Assembly: GCF_030867095.1 (NCBI RefSeq)
Contig: NC_081824.1
Location: 306,792,956 to 306,856,955, forward strand
Direction: 5' to 3'
Source of the DNA: Alligator mississippiensis
Lineage: Eukaryota > Chordata > Crocodylia > Alligatoridae
Length of the DNA stretch: 64,000 bases
Shown here: piece by piece, positions 11,747-23,340 of the stretch
Layout of the letters: every line of letters begins with the position of its first letter
Position numbering within the stretch: position 1 is the stretch's first letter
Position numbers and translations under genes: made by a program
Notes under the pieces: model-generated
Databases searched by the model: none
Seen by the model: only the letters and a program-made list of their open reading frames with translations
What the model was told of the DNA's origin: nothing

Positions 11747-14356
11747 AATGGTGACCATAATGCCTGCTAGAACATCTCTAAAGCTGACTTTCCTTATCCA
11801 TTATCATTTCACAATTATAAAGCAGCTTTCCAGCTAGCCACAGCTGAACTTTTTGCCCCTAATAGTGATTCTGTTCCACTTAGATCAATTTATTTCGCTA
11901 CAGGTCTTCTCCCCAGCATCTTGAATAATGGAATAAACCCAGGTTACATGGACTGCAAGTCTGAACAACATTTATTATTACCTGATTAGTCACACTGTGC
12001 CATAAATAAAGTCAGTTGATTTCTGGCTTTTGGGAAACAAAAAGTCTAAGATGGTTTTGTTTGAAGATAATAAAAATGGACACAGTTGTGTGAAATCTCT
12101 TCCTTTCGCAATTATTTATTGTTGTGTGTCATTGAGTTAGTCAAATGTCTTTCATATAAGACTGATTAATAATGGTGAAGATTGGAATCTTTGGTGTTTT
12201 ATCGGGTCATACTGGGAAAAAGTTTGTTTGGATGGAAGTGTTCAAGTTGAGTGTCACTTGTGGAAGACTCTGAGAAAGAAAGACTTGGTTATATTTCCAG
12301 AGATGATTAAACACTAGATTTAGCTGATTTCATCTGGAGATTTGTTTTATAGATACATCCTGTCAAAAGACAGTGCCTTTGTCTTGGGCTTAGTGATCCA
12401 TGATGGATCACAGAAGCACAGCTATTATGGTAGCTATTAGATTGAAATTTGGTCTGTGATGTGTTTTGTTACGTTCTGGTTTCTTAAACTGGAAAGTCCA
12501 AGGTAATTTCATGAAGGAGAAAAGAAGGTCACTCACTAATAATTTGAGTCCTGTGAATATACTGCTGCCACAAATTTGTACTGATATAGCCTATCTGATG
12601 CTTAGTGCTTTAATTACGTTCCATGAAAGGGGGAGGACCTGGAGGATGATAAAGTTAGAAAAGTCAATTTTATGTATTCAGTTTCAGAATGGTCTTTTCT
12701 ACCCCTTTCTAACTCCCCCATGGCTTTCACTGCTGTCAGTGGTTACCTGACTTAGGAATGGAAAGCACTCCTAAAATGGAGATTTTTCTGAGGCAGTATA
12801 TTAAAAGCAAAACCTCAGGTAATGGTAAATAACTTTCCTTATTCAGCTCCTTTAGCTTCTAATATGCATGACCAAGTAATGCCATCTATGGGAATATAGC
12901 TAACAAAGCATTTTTCTACATATTTTATAGTTGGTTATTATGAAATATTCATATTTCCCTTGCACATAATGAATCTGCATGGCAGTTTAATTTAAACAGA
13001 TTTTTATTCTGACTCTTGAGAGGAGCTGCATTGCACAAAGTACTAAAATTAAAGCATACTTACTTGCTGCTCCACCAAACCTAGCAGAAGGCTTAAATAT
13101 GCATCAGGCACATCACACACTGTGCACATTTAGAATCATAGAAAATGAGGGTTGGAAGGGACCTCAGGAGGTCATCTACTCCAACCCCTTGCTCAAAGCA
13201 GGATCACCCCCAACTAGATCATCCCAGCCAGGGATTTGTCCACCAGGCCCTTAAAAAGCTCTCTGAATGGACATTCTACAACCTCTCTAGGTAACTTGTT
13301 CAAGTGCTTTACTACCCTCCTAATGAGAAAGTTCTTCCTAATACCTAGCCTAAACTTCCCTCACTGCAACTTGAGACCATTGCTCCTTCTTCTGTCATCT
13401 GCCACCTGGTCTACCTTCATCCTCTTTTGAACCCCCTTCAGGTGGTTGAAGGCTGCAATTAAATCCCCTCAGTGTCGTCTTCTTTAAACTAAATAAGCCC
13501 AGTTCCCTCAGTCTTTCCTCATAAGTCATGTGCCCCAGCCCCTCACCATTTTTATCACTCTCTGCTGGACTCTCCAATTTGCCCACATCCTTTCTGTAGT
13601 GGGGGGGACCAAAACTGAACACAGTACTCCAGATGTGGCCTCATCGGTGCTGAATAGAGGGGAATAATCACTTCTCTTGCCCTACTAGCAACACACCTAC
13701 CAATGCAGCCCAGTATGCCGTTAGCCTTCTTTGCAACAAGGGCACACGGTTGGCTCATATTTGACTTATTGTCCACTGTAACCCCCAGGTACTTTTCTGC
13801 AGAGCTGCTGCCAAGCCAGTCAGCCCCCAAAATGTAATGGTGCATGGGATTGTTCCATTCTAAGTGCAGGACTTTGCACTTGTCCTTGTTGAACCTCGTG
13901 AGATTTCTTTTGGCCCAATGGTCTAATTTGTCTAGGTCTCTCTGAATCCTAGCCCTACCCTACTACTCCCCGCAGCTTGATGTCATTTGCAAACTTGCTG
14001 AGGATGCATTCTATGCCATCTTCCAGGTTGTTGATAAAGACATTGAACAAAAACTGGCCCCAGGACCCACCCCTGGGGCACTCCATGTGATACCCCCTGC
14101 CAAATAGATATCGAGCCATTGATTACTACTCTCTGAGCCTGATGCTCCAGCCAGTTTTCTATTTACCTTACAGGCCATGAATCCAGCCTATACTTCCTTA
14201 GCTTGCCTGTCAGAATGTTGTGGGAGACATGTCAAAAGCCTTGCTAAAATCAAGATATACCACATCCACTGGTTTCCCCACACCCACAGAGCCAGCCATC
14301 TCACTATAAAAAGCAATCAGGTTGGTCAGGCATGACTTGCCATTGGTGAATCCATG

Positions 14357-15265
14357 TGTGTGGGCTGGGCCCCGATCCCGCCGCCAAGTGCGAGTCGGGG
14401 TGGGGGGGCGATCCGCGGCCCGTCTTTTGCGCACGCGGGCTGTGGCCAGCAGCCCGGGCACGCAGGGTTGGAGAAAACCGGTGGCGAGCTAGAATTAGTC
14501 ACAAACGTGTAGTGGTTGATTGAAAAGATTGTTTACTTACACCCAAAAATGGTAGTGGTGTAGGCTGGACAGGTTTCCAGGCGCAGCTCCCGCTTAAATC
14601 CTCGCTAGAGGACTATGACAAATTCGGTTGCTCCCACGGAGTTGTTTAGGCTCCGTAGGTTTGGTTCAGTTCCCTGGTCCCCCGGAGTTGTAGTTGTTTA
14701 GGCTCCGTGGGTTCGAAAATTGGGTTTACAGGAAAGGGATACGTCTTGGATTGCGATCGGTGACGGGGAGAGGCTAGAAGCGAAAGTTCCGCGGGTTCGG
14801 TTATTAAGCTTGAGAGAGGCACGTTGGGTCCGCAAGGGTCTGCAGCGCTTGGAGATCTTCACACAGTACGAAGCCTCCTCCTCCTGGTGAGTTCTATCTC
14901 TCTTTCCAGTTTTTTCTCTCTCTCTCCCTCTCCCTCTCCGACTTGGGCGGAAACTACCCAAGCCTTTTGTACGGCTAGCAAGCCAATAGCTAGCCGCCAC
15001 ATGTGCCTACATTTGGAACTGGCCAATAATGTGGCGTGAATCCAAATACAAATGGCGGGAACTCCTTTGCAACGTGCATCACTAGTATGCAAAAGAAATG
15101 CACCCTGCAAAGAAGCTGTAATTTGGCGGGAAATCCCCCGTTTCACCAGAGTTCTCTCTCGCAGCAGAGAACTCTATCGTGCAAAGAAAGCTACAGTTGG
15201 AGGGAAAATAATTTAGCAGTGCCGAAGCGCACACAAACAAAAAACCACAACTTTGGGTTGTGACA
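14357..15265. mobile_element. Solo LTR inserted in CR1
   Basis: It begins tgtgtgggctggg and ends gggttgtgaca, and is flanked by the five-base duplication ccatg (14352-14356 and 15266-15270). Removing it and one copy of the duplication restores a continuous CR1. The canonical TG...CA ends and 909 bp length fit a solo LTR. It includes a CT-rich microsatellite near 14915-14940. It does not look like family A. Orientation was not settled. Confidence 0.72.
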
Positions 15266-15284
15266 CCATGCTGACTGTTCCTAA

Positions 15285-15727
15285 TAGGGGTGCACTGATA
15301 GAGATTTTGGGGACTGATACCAATAGCCAATTTTTAAGGAGGTATATTAACTGACACCAAAAAGGAGGTATATTAATTTTTAAGGAGGTATATTAACTGA
15401 CATCCAATTTCCAGGGCACAGGCTGGAGCTGCAGTTTGTCTGGGGGGTGGGAGAGTCTCCCACTGCTGCATGCACCCCGGGTGAGCGGGGGGCATGTGAT
15501 GCAGATCTGCTTGGGGAAAGGTAGGGGGGTTGCAGCTGCAGGCTGGGCCTGGAGTCAGGGCTGCACTGGGGTCTTCCCGGAGCATGAGGGCTACACTCCC
15601 CTTCCTCTCCATACATGGGCATTTATTGGTCAAATTATCGACCATATCAGGCGTATTTCCAATATAATCAATTTTCTTTATATCGGTGCCGATCTGACAT
15701 CGGACCGATTGTATCAGTGCACCTCTG
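15285..15727. mobile_element. Non-autonomous hAT element
   Basis: The ends are 'taggggtgcactgata' and 'tatcagtgcacctctg', a clear terminal inverted repeat. The eight-base duplication gttcctaa flanks it perfectly (15277-15284 and 15728-15735). It is 443 bp long and non-coding, with a short internal repetition of 'aggaggtatattaa'. It lies only 20 bp from the LTR inside the same CR1. Confidence 0.85.
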
Positions 15728-16700
15728 GTTCCTAATCACCTTCTTTTTCTCCAAGTGCTTAGAAATGGATTCCTTGAGGATCTGCTCCATGATTTTTCCA
15801 GGGAGTGAGGTGAGGCTGACTGATCTGCAGTTCTCTGATTCTTCCTTTTTCCCTTTCTTAAATATGGGCACTATGTTTGCCCTTTTCCAGTAATTCGGCA
15901 CCTCTCCAGATCACCATGACTTTTCAGATGATGGCCAGTGGCTCTGCAGTCTCATCAGCCAACTCCCTAAGCACCTTGGGTGCATCCCATCTGGCCGCAT
16001 AGACTTGTATATGTCTAACTTTTCTAAATAGTCCCTAACCTGTTCTTTTGCCAATGTTGGCTGCTCTCCTCCTCCCCAAACTGTGCTGCCCGGTGCAGTA
16101 GTCTAGGAGCTGACCTTGCCTGTGAAGACTGAGGTGAAGGTGGCATTGAGCACTTCAGCCTTTTCTGTATAGTCTGTCACAAGGTTGCTTCCCCCATTTA
16201 GTAAGGGACCCACACTTTTCCTGATTTTTCTCTTGCTACCAACATATTTATAGAAACCCTTCTTGTTACCAGCTCCAGTTGTACTTTGGATTTCCCGACT
16301 TCATCCTTGCATGCCTGAGCAATCCTATTTTTGTCCAAACGTGCCCGATCCTATTTATTTGTCCAAGTTTCCACTTATAAGCTTCCTTTTTGTGCCTTAG
16401 TTTCCTAAAATGATAAAAATTAAGAAATGGAAAAAAAATATGTAACAGTTAAAAAAAAAAAAAAATCATCTGTATACATTTCTAAAACCCAAATGGGCAC
16501 ACTAAATTTAAAAACTACTGATGTGACTCAGTGTTTAGGAACAAGCATTTGGTAAGATGCAACTCAATGATTTCTGCGCTTGATAGATTTACCAGAAATC
16601 AATGAGACAGAAGCCAATAGGAAAAGATGAAGGGTAGAAAATCCCAGAAGTGTCCCTAGACAAATGCCAATGTGATAATATCAGCTCTCAAACTAACTTC

Positions 16701-17404
16701 TGTCCCAGCCGCCTGCGGAGGGTTTGGAATTGAGAGTATGGTCGAGGGTAGAAAGGTAAGATAGGTTTATTGACTTAACAAAAACACAACTACATGTAGT
16801 AACAAGACAAACAATGACAGACAAGAACAATTCACGTTGGCAACTTATTGGCAGTCCCCTCTGATGCCTGATGTGCAACAAGTTTCTCTTTCCACAAATT
16901 CAGTGAAGTCAGGCGTCCCCGATCAGCGCTGTCGGAGAGGTACCAGGAAGGACCCTGGTATTCAGTCCTTGGGCTCCTCGAGATCCATGGGCCCACTGAT
17001 CCAGGTCAACAGCTCTCTAATCCTTTTCACAGAGTTGTATCTTCCTTCTGAATGATTTCCGGATGTTTAGCCAATTTATAGCTTCTGAACAGCACTGATA
17101 ATGTACAGCCACTCAGTTTCCTTTTACTTCAACTGTCCTTACACTGACTAATAACAGTACAAGCCCTGCATTCCTTTGATAAGGTTAATTTTAACTACAC
17201 CACAGGGCCTTACTACTTCAAGGCTTTGCTAAATTTACTAGGCCTTACTTTATACAAGGCCTGACTACATCTTAAACTTGAATTAGACTCTTAGCAACAA
17301 CATACAGCTTAATATCTACACAAATACAGAAAAACACTTGGTCTACTCTTCATAGAGCCTTCAGCAAGCACCTTTATCACACAGACATAATTTCAGCTAT
17401 CACA
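16701..17404 (-). mobile_element. Solo LTR, family A, copy 2
   Basis: It starts tgtcccagccgcc and ends agctatcaca, flanked by a perfect six-base duplication aacttc (16695-16700 and 17405-17410). The minus strand carries a TATA box (tataaat, 17080-17074) followed by AATAAA (16771-16766). It shares the 'gttggcaacttat' and 'cgctgtcggagag' blocks with 10669-11746. A six-base duplication is usual for class II (beta- or alpha-like) retroviruses. Confidence 0.75.
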
Positions 17405-17751
17405 AACTTCATCTTCTGGGAATGAGGAGGATGCTGGGACTTAGCTTAGTTGCTCTGCATACTCCTACCATGGGGAAGGCTGTATAGAGAATAAGGGCAG
17501 GGGAGAGGCATATTCTACCTTTTCAGGGCCTTCAACCAGTACCTATGTGATGAGCTTCCAACCCCCTTATTCAGGAGACAGAAAAGGAGTCCTGGGTCAT
17601 TCTCTCTTCATTCCTGGAAAAGGAAGGCAGATCCACTCTCCCCAGTCTTGTTTTTTTGGGCAGCAGCAAATATACCAGAGATGCCTGTTTTCTGACTCAA
17701 GAAGACAAGTGCATTGTGTTGCATGTGGTGGATAAACCTAGTAATCATAAA

Positions 17752-18229
17752 TAGGGACCTAATGAAATTACAGTTTTGCAGATTTTGTGAAAGGCAGTGC
17801 CTGCAAAATCCACGGAAAAACAAAACACTTGCTGAAAATAAAATGCTGGCTCCCTGAAGGGAGCCAGAAGTTCTCAGGTGCTTGCAGCAGCCTGCTGGGA
17901 GGGGAAGGGGAGGCTGCCTGCTCAAAGGGCCGCTGGCAAGATGGTTGCTCCTGCCTCAGCCACTGATTGTATCTGAGGGTTGCCTGTCTTGTGGTCCCGC
18001 CCCTCTCCTCTCCATCAATTGACAGGGGTGAGATGGAAAGGCTGCATGACAGACAGACCTTGCAGCCAATCAGTGATGTGGGGTGCACTAGGCCCACTTC
18101 AGCTAATAAGGGGTGTGTGTGGGGGGGGTGAAGAGGGGGCTGCCACAGTCTGCCTGTGAATTGGCTGCTGGGCCCTGCGTTCTGCCTGTGACATCAGTGG
18201 GCGGCTGCCTTGAATTCGGTTGGTCCCTA
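17752..18229. mobile_element. Non-autonomous hAT element
   Basis: It starts tagggacctaatg and ends ttggtcccta. The flanking octamers are atcataaa (17744-17751) and atcataag (18230-18237), seven of eight identical. The interior resembles the reverse complement of 54400-54770, which shares the 'gaaaataaaatgctggctcc' region, so the two are one family. It is non-coding. Confidence 0.75.
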
Positions 18230-18488
18230 ATCATAAGGCACAGAAATACTACTTTGTTAAGTTTACATTTTGCAGAAATTGTTGGCTTAATACTGTATCC
18301 TGCCATATTACCAGGGAATGTTTTCTATTTGCCAGTCATGAATAGACAGTGGAATTACAAAGTGCTACACATATTAACGTTAATTACAGAGCTAAACCTC
18401 TATGTGTGATGTTGAAAATGGTCCACATATATCCAGATATTTATCTATAAGTATTTAAAACTTATTGAAACATTGCTTTTTTTTGTAG

Positions 18489-18640
18489 TTTAAACTTTTT
18501 GTGGACAATCCAAATAAATCTGTTGCTTCTGGTCTTCAAGTTACGGCTACTGTGGAATATCATCCTGACTGTGAGGAAGATCTTCTAGATCGACTTCTGC
18601 TCTTGGTGGAAGAAGATGTCATTGATATCCCTTTAATAGG
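18489..18640 (+). CDS. CFAP47: CFAP47 exon 2
   Basis: The acceptor tttttgtag is followed by FKLFVDNPNK; the exon ends ...IDIPLIG split after two bases (donor gtatgt). It contains the motif GLQVTATVEYHPD, which is nearly identical in CFAP47 of other vertebrates, then the DLLDRLLL strand of the first ASH-like domain. It keeps the frame from exon 1 and passes phase 2 to exon 3. Confidence 0.92.
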
Positions 18641-20424
18641 GTATGTTTTCTAAAATACATATAATGGGACTGCTGTGAAAGGGAAATGTGACAACTATTA
18701 TATCCATCTCTAATGATATAACTAATTTTCACCTGAATTTTGCAAGCAAATGATAACTTTCTTTGTAAAGTCAATGCTTGTAAGAATGACACACATGTAG
18801 GAAGTTAATTGTGGTGATGTCCCCAATTGTTGACCAAGGATTTACATTTTGCTTCCTGGTGCTCTTTTTGTTCCTTTTGAACCTGGTGGAGATATATAAC
18901 TAGATTGGCTGCAGATGGTGTGTGGGAGGGAAGGGGTTGGGGGACTTCTAGATAAAAGTGGGTGTGGAAACCATAAGTAGAGAAAAAAGGGGACTGGCTG
19001 GTGGAGGCATGTTCAGCATTATTACATGTGAATTCTGAGAGGGGAAGTAGGGAGACCCAATTGTCTTCTTGGTAATGTAGAAGGCATTGGACATACTGTT
19101 TGAGTATCAGTTGATGACAAAATTGACCTGTCTTCTCAATGCAAAATTTAACAGTTCAGAGATGATAATTTCTAGTATTGAATACTCTACTATGTCTCTT
19201 GTTTTTTTAAACTGTAGCTGTCTGAATTTTAACTTCAAAATTAAGGAGTGACTAAGAGTTTTTTTCCCCAGCCCAACATGGTGCTATACAGACTCCGAAA
19301 GCTGACTTACAATGAACTGCCTTAGGTCCTGGAAGTTCTAGCATGGTCCTTGTACCAAACCAGCTAATTAGTTCTGTGGTGGAGCAGTATATTTTAGCTT
19401 GGATCAAGTGTTATGAAGACGCAGCTTCCCACGATAGCTTGTTCAGAGCTAAGGTGTGTCATGTAGACAAGAACTAAGAAGTTTCATAGTGGACATTGAA
19501 AAAGCTATTTCTGTTTGTCTCACTGATAGCAAGACATATCTTAATATTATTTAAATCTGTATGAGCAAGGTTGTACTTGCAGAATGGTCTGTAGCTAAAG
19601 AAGGGAACAATAAATTGGTTGTCGGAGTAATAGGCTATTGAGTCTATACTAGATTAATATTTTTCTTGTAGTGGTGTTTTTTCTTTTTACCTTCCTTGCA
19701 TGAATACTAGATTTATTTAGGAAAATAATACAAGTATCTACCTTCTGGAAATTATTTTAAGTACCATACATAAAAAAACTTAAAAAAAAAAAGTTTTTTC
19801 CCCTTTCAAAATTTAATTGTCTCTTATAGGGGAAAAAATCTATAGAGCAATGCCAACAGCTCAGTTAGTGTACCTTGCAAGTAAAAAATATGGTTGGTGG
19901 TCTTTGGTTAAACCTCGCTCCCCTTTTTCTTCCAAAGGGTAATGTAGGTTGTGAAAGGATGATATTTTTTTGATGAATGACCTTCAGTTGTTCTATTTGG
20001 GGCTATAGTATACATTACAAAATCATTGATGCAAACCTGGTTTGGAATATACCATAATGCAAGTTGTGAGAAAATTCAACCTAGTGTGTGATTTTACATA
20101 ATGTGTAAAGTAGGTAATATGTTTTTACCAAAACATAATTTTATATAAAAAAAGTTGGTTTTGTTGAAAGTGAGATATGTAGACCAGTGGGTTGACCTTA
20201 AAGTTCTCAGAATTTTTTTTGAGATTAAAAAGTTAACTAATATATATCTTCATTTTATTTTATTTTGCGTCAAAGCAATAATGCAGAATGTGAACTATTA
20301 TTACAGAGTAGTAATACTGTTATTGTTATAGTTTAATATAAGAATATATAACTTTAAAGAACATAAAGTGCTGAAACTATTTATCCAATCTAAAAAGAGA
20401 TGTTTCATTTAGAACTAAGTAGAA

Positions 20425-20710
20425 CAGTGATTCTCAGTCAGGGTGCCATGAAATCCTTTAAAGGTGCTGCAAAACAGCAGTGTTAGGTGTGATATGATCC
20501 ACAAGATAAACCCAAAGTTTTCAAATAGGAATCCAAAGTGTCAAAAATGTCCTGAATTGTTGCAGTCTTTCTGAGGTCTTTGCAACAGAGCAATTCTTCC
20601 ATTTTTTTTTTGTAGTCAAGAAAAGAGTGAAAGGTAAAACCTGTCATTTTTGAGGAATACCTTTAATCTAACATGGTACGCCTTGCGTCTGAAAAGTTTA
20701 AGAAACACTG
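20425..20710. mobile_element. Non-autonomous hAT element
   Basis: It starts cagtgattctcagtc and ends aagtttaagaaacactg. The flanking octamers are aagtagaa (20417-20424) and aagtagca (20711-20718), seven of eight identical. It is 286 bp and non-coding. The terminus is of the common CAGTGGTTCTCA hAT type. Confidence 0.75.
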
Positions 20711-21122
20711 AAGTAGCATCTGTCCTCAGTGATTTTAAAAATAAGATAAAAAAGAATGACATGATATAGTGAAAAAATAATAAAAAGTGAAGAAACAACC
20801 TCTGCATAGAATTCTGAAGCCACTTAAAAAAAATTGATTCATAGGAAACTTTAAATCCTTCTGCATCAGAACAGAAACAAATTGAAAAAACCTGAAATTT
20901 TCCCTGAATTGGAAATTCTCACTCTTTGACCACATTTGTTCCATTTTTTGGAGCAGCTGGGTTGTGGGCGGCCAGATTGGGGCATCACCCTGGGTCTGGA
21001 GAAGCAATCAAGATCAAAAGGAGTGCTCAGAGTCTGAGGAGTCTAGTCAGAGGACAAAGGGTAGGGCAGAGCATGGAGTCAGAAGGCCAGTTAGGTCAGG
21101 TAATCGAACGATCAAACTAGGA

Positions 21123-23340
21123 CAGGGGCGGGCAATTATTTCGGGTGGAGGGCTGCTTACTGAGTTTTGGCAAGCGGTCGAGGGCTGCATGGGTAGCCCT
21201 GCCCCTTGACAGGTGCTCTGTCTCCTGATTGTCATCTTGGGACCAGAAGTCCTTCCCCTAACCGCTGACCTTTGCCACCGGAAGTCCCTCCCCTTGCCCC
21301 TGGAAGTACTCCTTTGGGGAAGAGGGTTTGCCATCTTAAGGAAAAAAAACCAAACAAAATTGCATACTAAAAATCAAACACCCATAATAATATATTTTTA
21401 TTTAATTAAAAATATTTTTATCCTGATTTGTGTGCATTTGTGATGTATATGCAGAAGTGATTGCATATGGGGGTTTGTGGGGATGTATGGATATGTGTGC
21501 GTGTGGGTAGGTATGGGAGCCACGTAGTGTAGAGTGGCTGGCAGGTGGGCAGGAAAGTGGGGAAAGTGGCGGTGGGGGAGTGGAAGCAAGCAGGAGCGTG
21601 AGGTCTGCACCGATGTCCTGGGTCCAGTGCCAGCAGGGCAGTAGGAGCGCAGGGTGTGGGCTGGCAGAGATCTGTGGAGCTGGGTTGAGCTGCACCAGCA
21701 GGAAGAGGGGGGAGCTGACCTGGCTCCGTAGAGTCCCTGCCACCCTGTTCTGGGCCCCACCAGCGCTGGCCCTGACCACACGTGCCCTGTACTCGCTTGC
21801 GTGGAATGAGCTGGTGCTCGGCGCGGGGGAAAAGCAGTTCTTCCCCCACCTTCCTGTGGCTGGTGCCCCATGCTGCAGCTGATAGCAGCCTGTGCGGGGC
21901 TGTTCTGCCTCTCTGCTGTGTCACTGCTGCTCCTCGGAGCAGTGGTGGCAACGGAGAACCGGCACAGGCAGCCCCACGTGGGCTCTGAGCGGCTGCAGCA
22001 TGGGGCGCCAGCCACGGGGAGGGGGAACAGCTGGTTTCCCCCTGCGCTGAGCACCAGCTTGTTCCCTGCTGCCACTGCTAGCCTAGGCCCTACGCTGGCT
22101 TTGGGCTCGCCTGTCGGGGCTCAGTTGTGGCAGCAGCAGCTGGGCAGAAGCTGCTGCTCAGCGTGGAGTAAAGTGGCCCTCCTGCTTGCCGCTGCTGGTC
22201 AGTGTTTGCTGCAGATGCCTGTGTGGAGCTCATGCCACGCTAGGTTGTGGTGCAGCTGCTCCACCACCACCTCTGTGCTGCTCAGTGGCTGCTGCCATGC
22301 TGGGCAGCACAGAGGCAGTGGTGAAGCAGCTGCACTGCAGCCAAGCGCTGGGTGGGCAGTTGCAGCAAACAGCCTGGCAGCAGCAAGCAGGAGGGCCACT
22401 TTCCTCCGAGCTGAGTAGCAGTTTCTGGGGAAAGAGCTGGTGCTTAGCATGGGGGGCAAAGTGGCTGCTTCCCCTCCCTGTGGCCAGCGCCCTATGCTGC
22501 AGCTGCTCAGAGCCTGCATGGAGCTGCCTATGCCTGCTCTCTTCTGCCATCACTGCCCCATGCATGGGCAAGCAGCTGCAACACAGGGCGCCAGCCATGG
22601 GCAGGGGTAGTGGAACTGCTTTTCCCCTGTGCTGAGCACCAGCTCATTTCCTGTGGGTGAGCCCTGGGTGCAGAGTCGGGGCTTTATGCCCATCCCTGCC
22701 TTGTATCACGGGGTTGGGGTGGGGTACTGGGAGTGAGTGGTGCGCAGGAGGCAGCAGAAGCTGGGCAGGAGCGTGTGGCCTGTGCCAGTATCTTGGGGCC
22801 AGTGCCAACAAGGCCCTGAGCAGGGCAGTAGGAGGTCCCGGCCAGCATGGGCTCTGTGGAGCTGGGCCAACTCCCCCTTTCCCTGCTGGTGCAGCCCAGC
22901 CTGGCTTCACAGACCCCTGCCAGCCCATTCCCTGCACTCTTACTGCTCTGTTCTGGGCCCTGCCGGTGCTGGCTCCAGAACATTGGTGCAGGCCCCACGC
23001 TCCCGCTTGTTTCCACTTCCCCCTCCCTCCCCCACTTTCCCTGCCTCCCCCCAATCCCCACTTCTTACTTGAATTTCTTGTGCCAGTGAAGCCACAAACA
23101 GCTCCAGGGCCCCAGGCCAGAAGCCCCTGCTTGGCAGCGGGGTCCCTGCTGTTGCAGGAGCCTGCCGTGGCTTCCCCTGGATCCTACTGTCACTGCCTCC
23201 TGTCACCTTTGACAGGAGCCAGGGACAGATAAATATTTATTTTCTAGGTGTTTTTTTTTTTTTTTTAGGGGCTCCGCGGGCTGGATAGAATGGCCTGGCA
23301 GGTGAGATCCGGCCCTTGGGCCATATTTTGCCCACTCCTG
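21123..23340. mobile_element. Foldback hAT element built of serial hairpins
   Basis: The ends are 'caggggcgggcaattattt' and 'atattttgcccactcctg', the CAGGGGTGGGCAA type terminus of the hAT superfamily. They are flanked by the perfect octamer aactagga (21115-21122 and 23341-23348). The 2218 bp interior is GC-rich and non-coding. It contains hairpins with arms near 21803-21910/21955-22064, 22144-22285/22300-22438, 22430-22540/22545-22652 and 22738-22835/22965-23060. An outer copy at 21541-21650 is also inverted relative to 22965-23060. Long ORFs across it are by-products of GC content and symmetry. Confidence 0.85.

Larger units (their letters stand above)
13131..16408 (-). mobile_element. CR1 LINE interrupted by two insertions
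   Basis: The left edge is a CR1 3' end ('tagaatcatagaaaatgagg', then 'gttggaagggacctcagg'). Minus-strand ORF2 pieces follow at 13845-13395 and 14461-14210 (VVYLDFSKAFD). CR1 sequence breaks off at 14356, resumes for 15266-15284, breaks again, and resumes at 15728 with the segment encoding KRANIVPIFKKG on the minus strand, then continues to about 16408. The breaks correspond exactly to a solo LTR and a hAT element with target duplications. The element is far longer than the other two CR1 copies but has many stops. Confidence 0.88.
7907..18488 (+). other. CFAP47: CFAP47 intron 1
   Basis: A 10.6 kb phase 0 intron. It holds the GC-box minisatellite, two related LTRs, a CR1 invaded by another LTR and a hAT element, and several MITEs, all listed separately. 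The stretches 8560-9100 and 11750-13130 contain nothing I recognise. Confidence 0.8.

Noticed and set aside
21398..23232. Several ORFs of 100-225 codons on both strands
   Set aside because: All lie in the palindromic hAT interior. Open frames on both strands follow from the inverted repeats and high GC.
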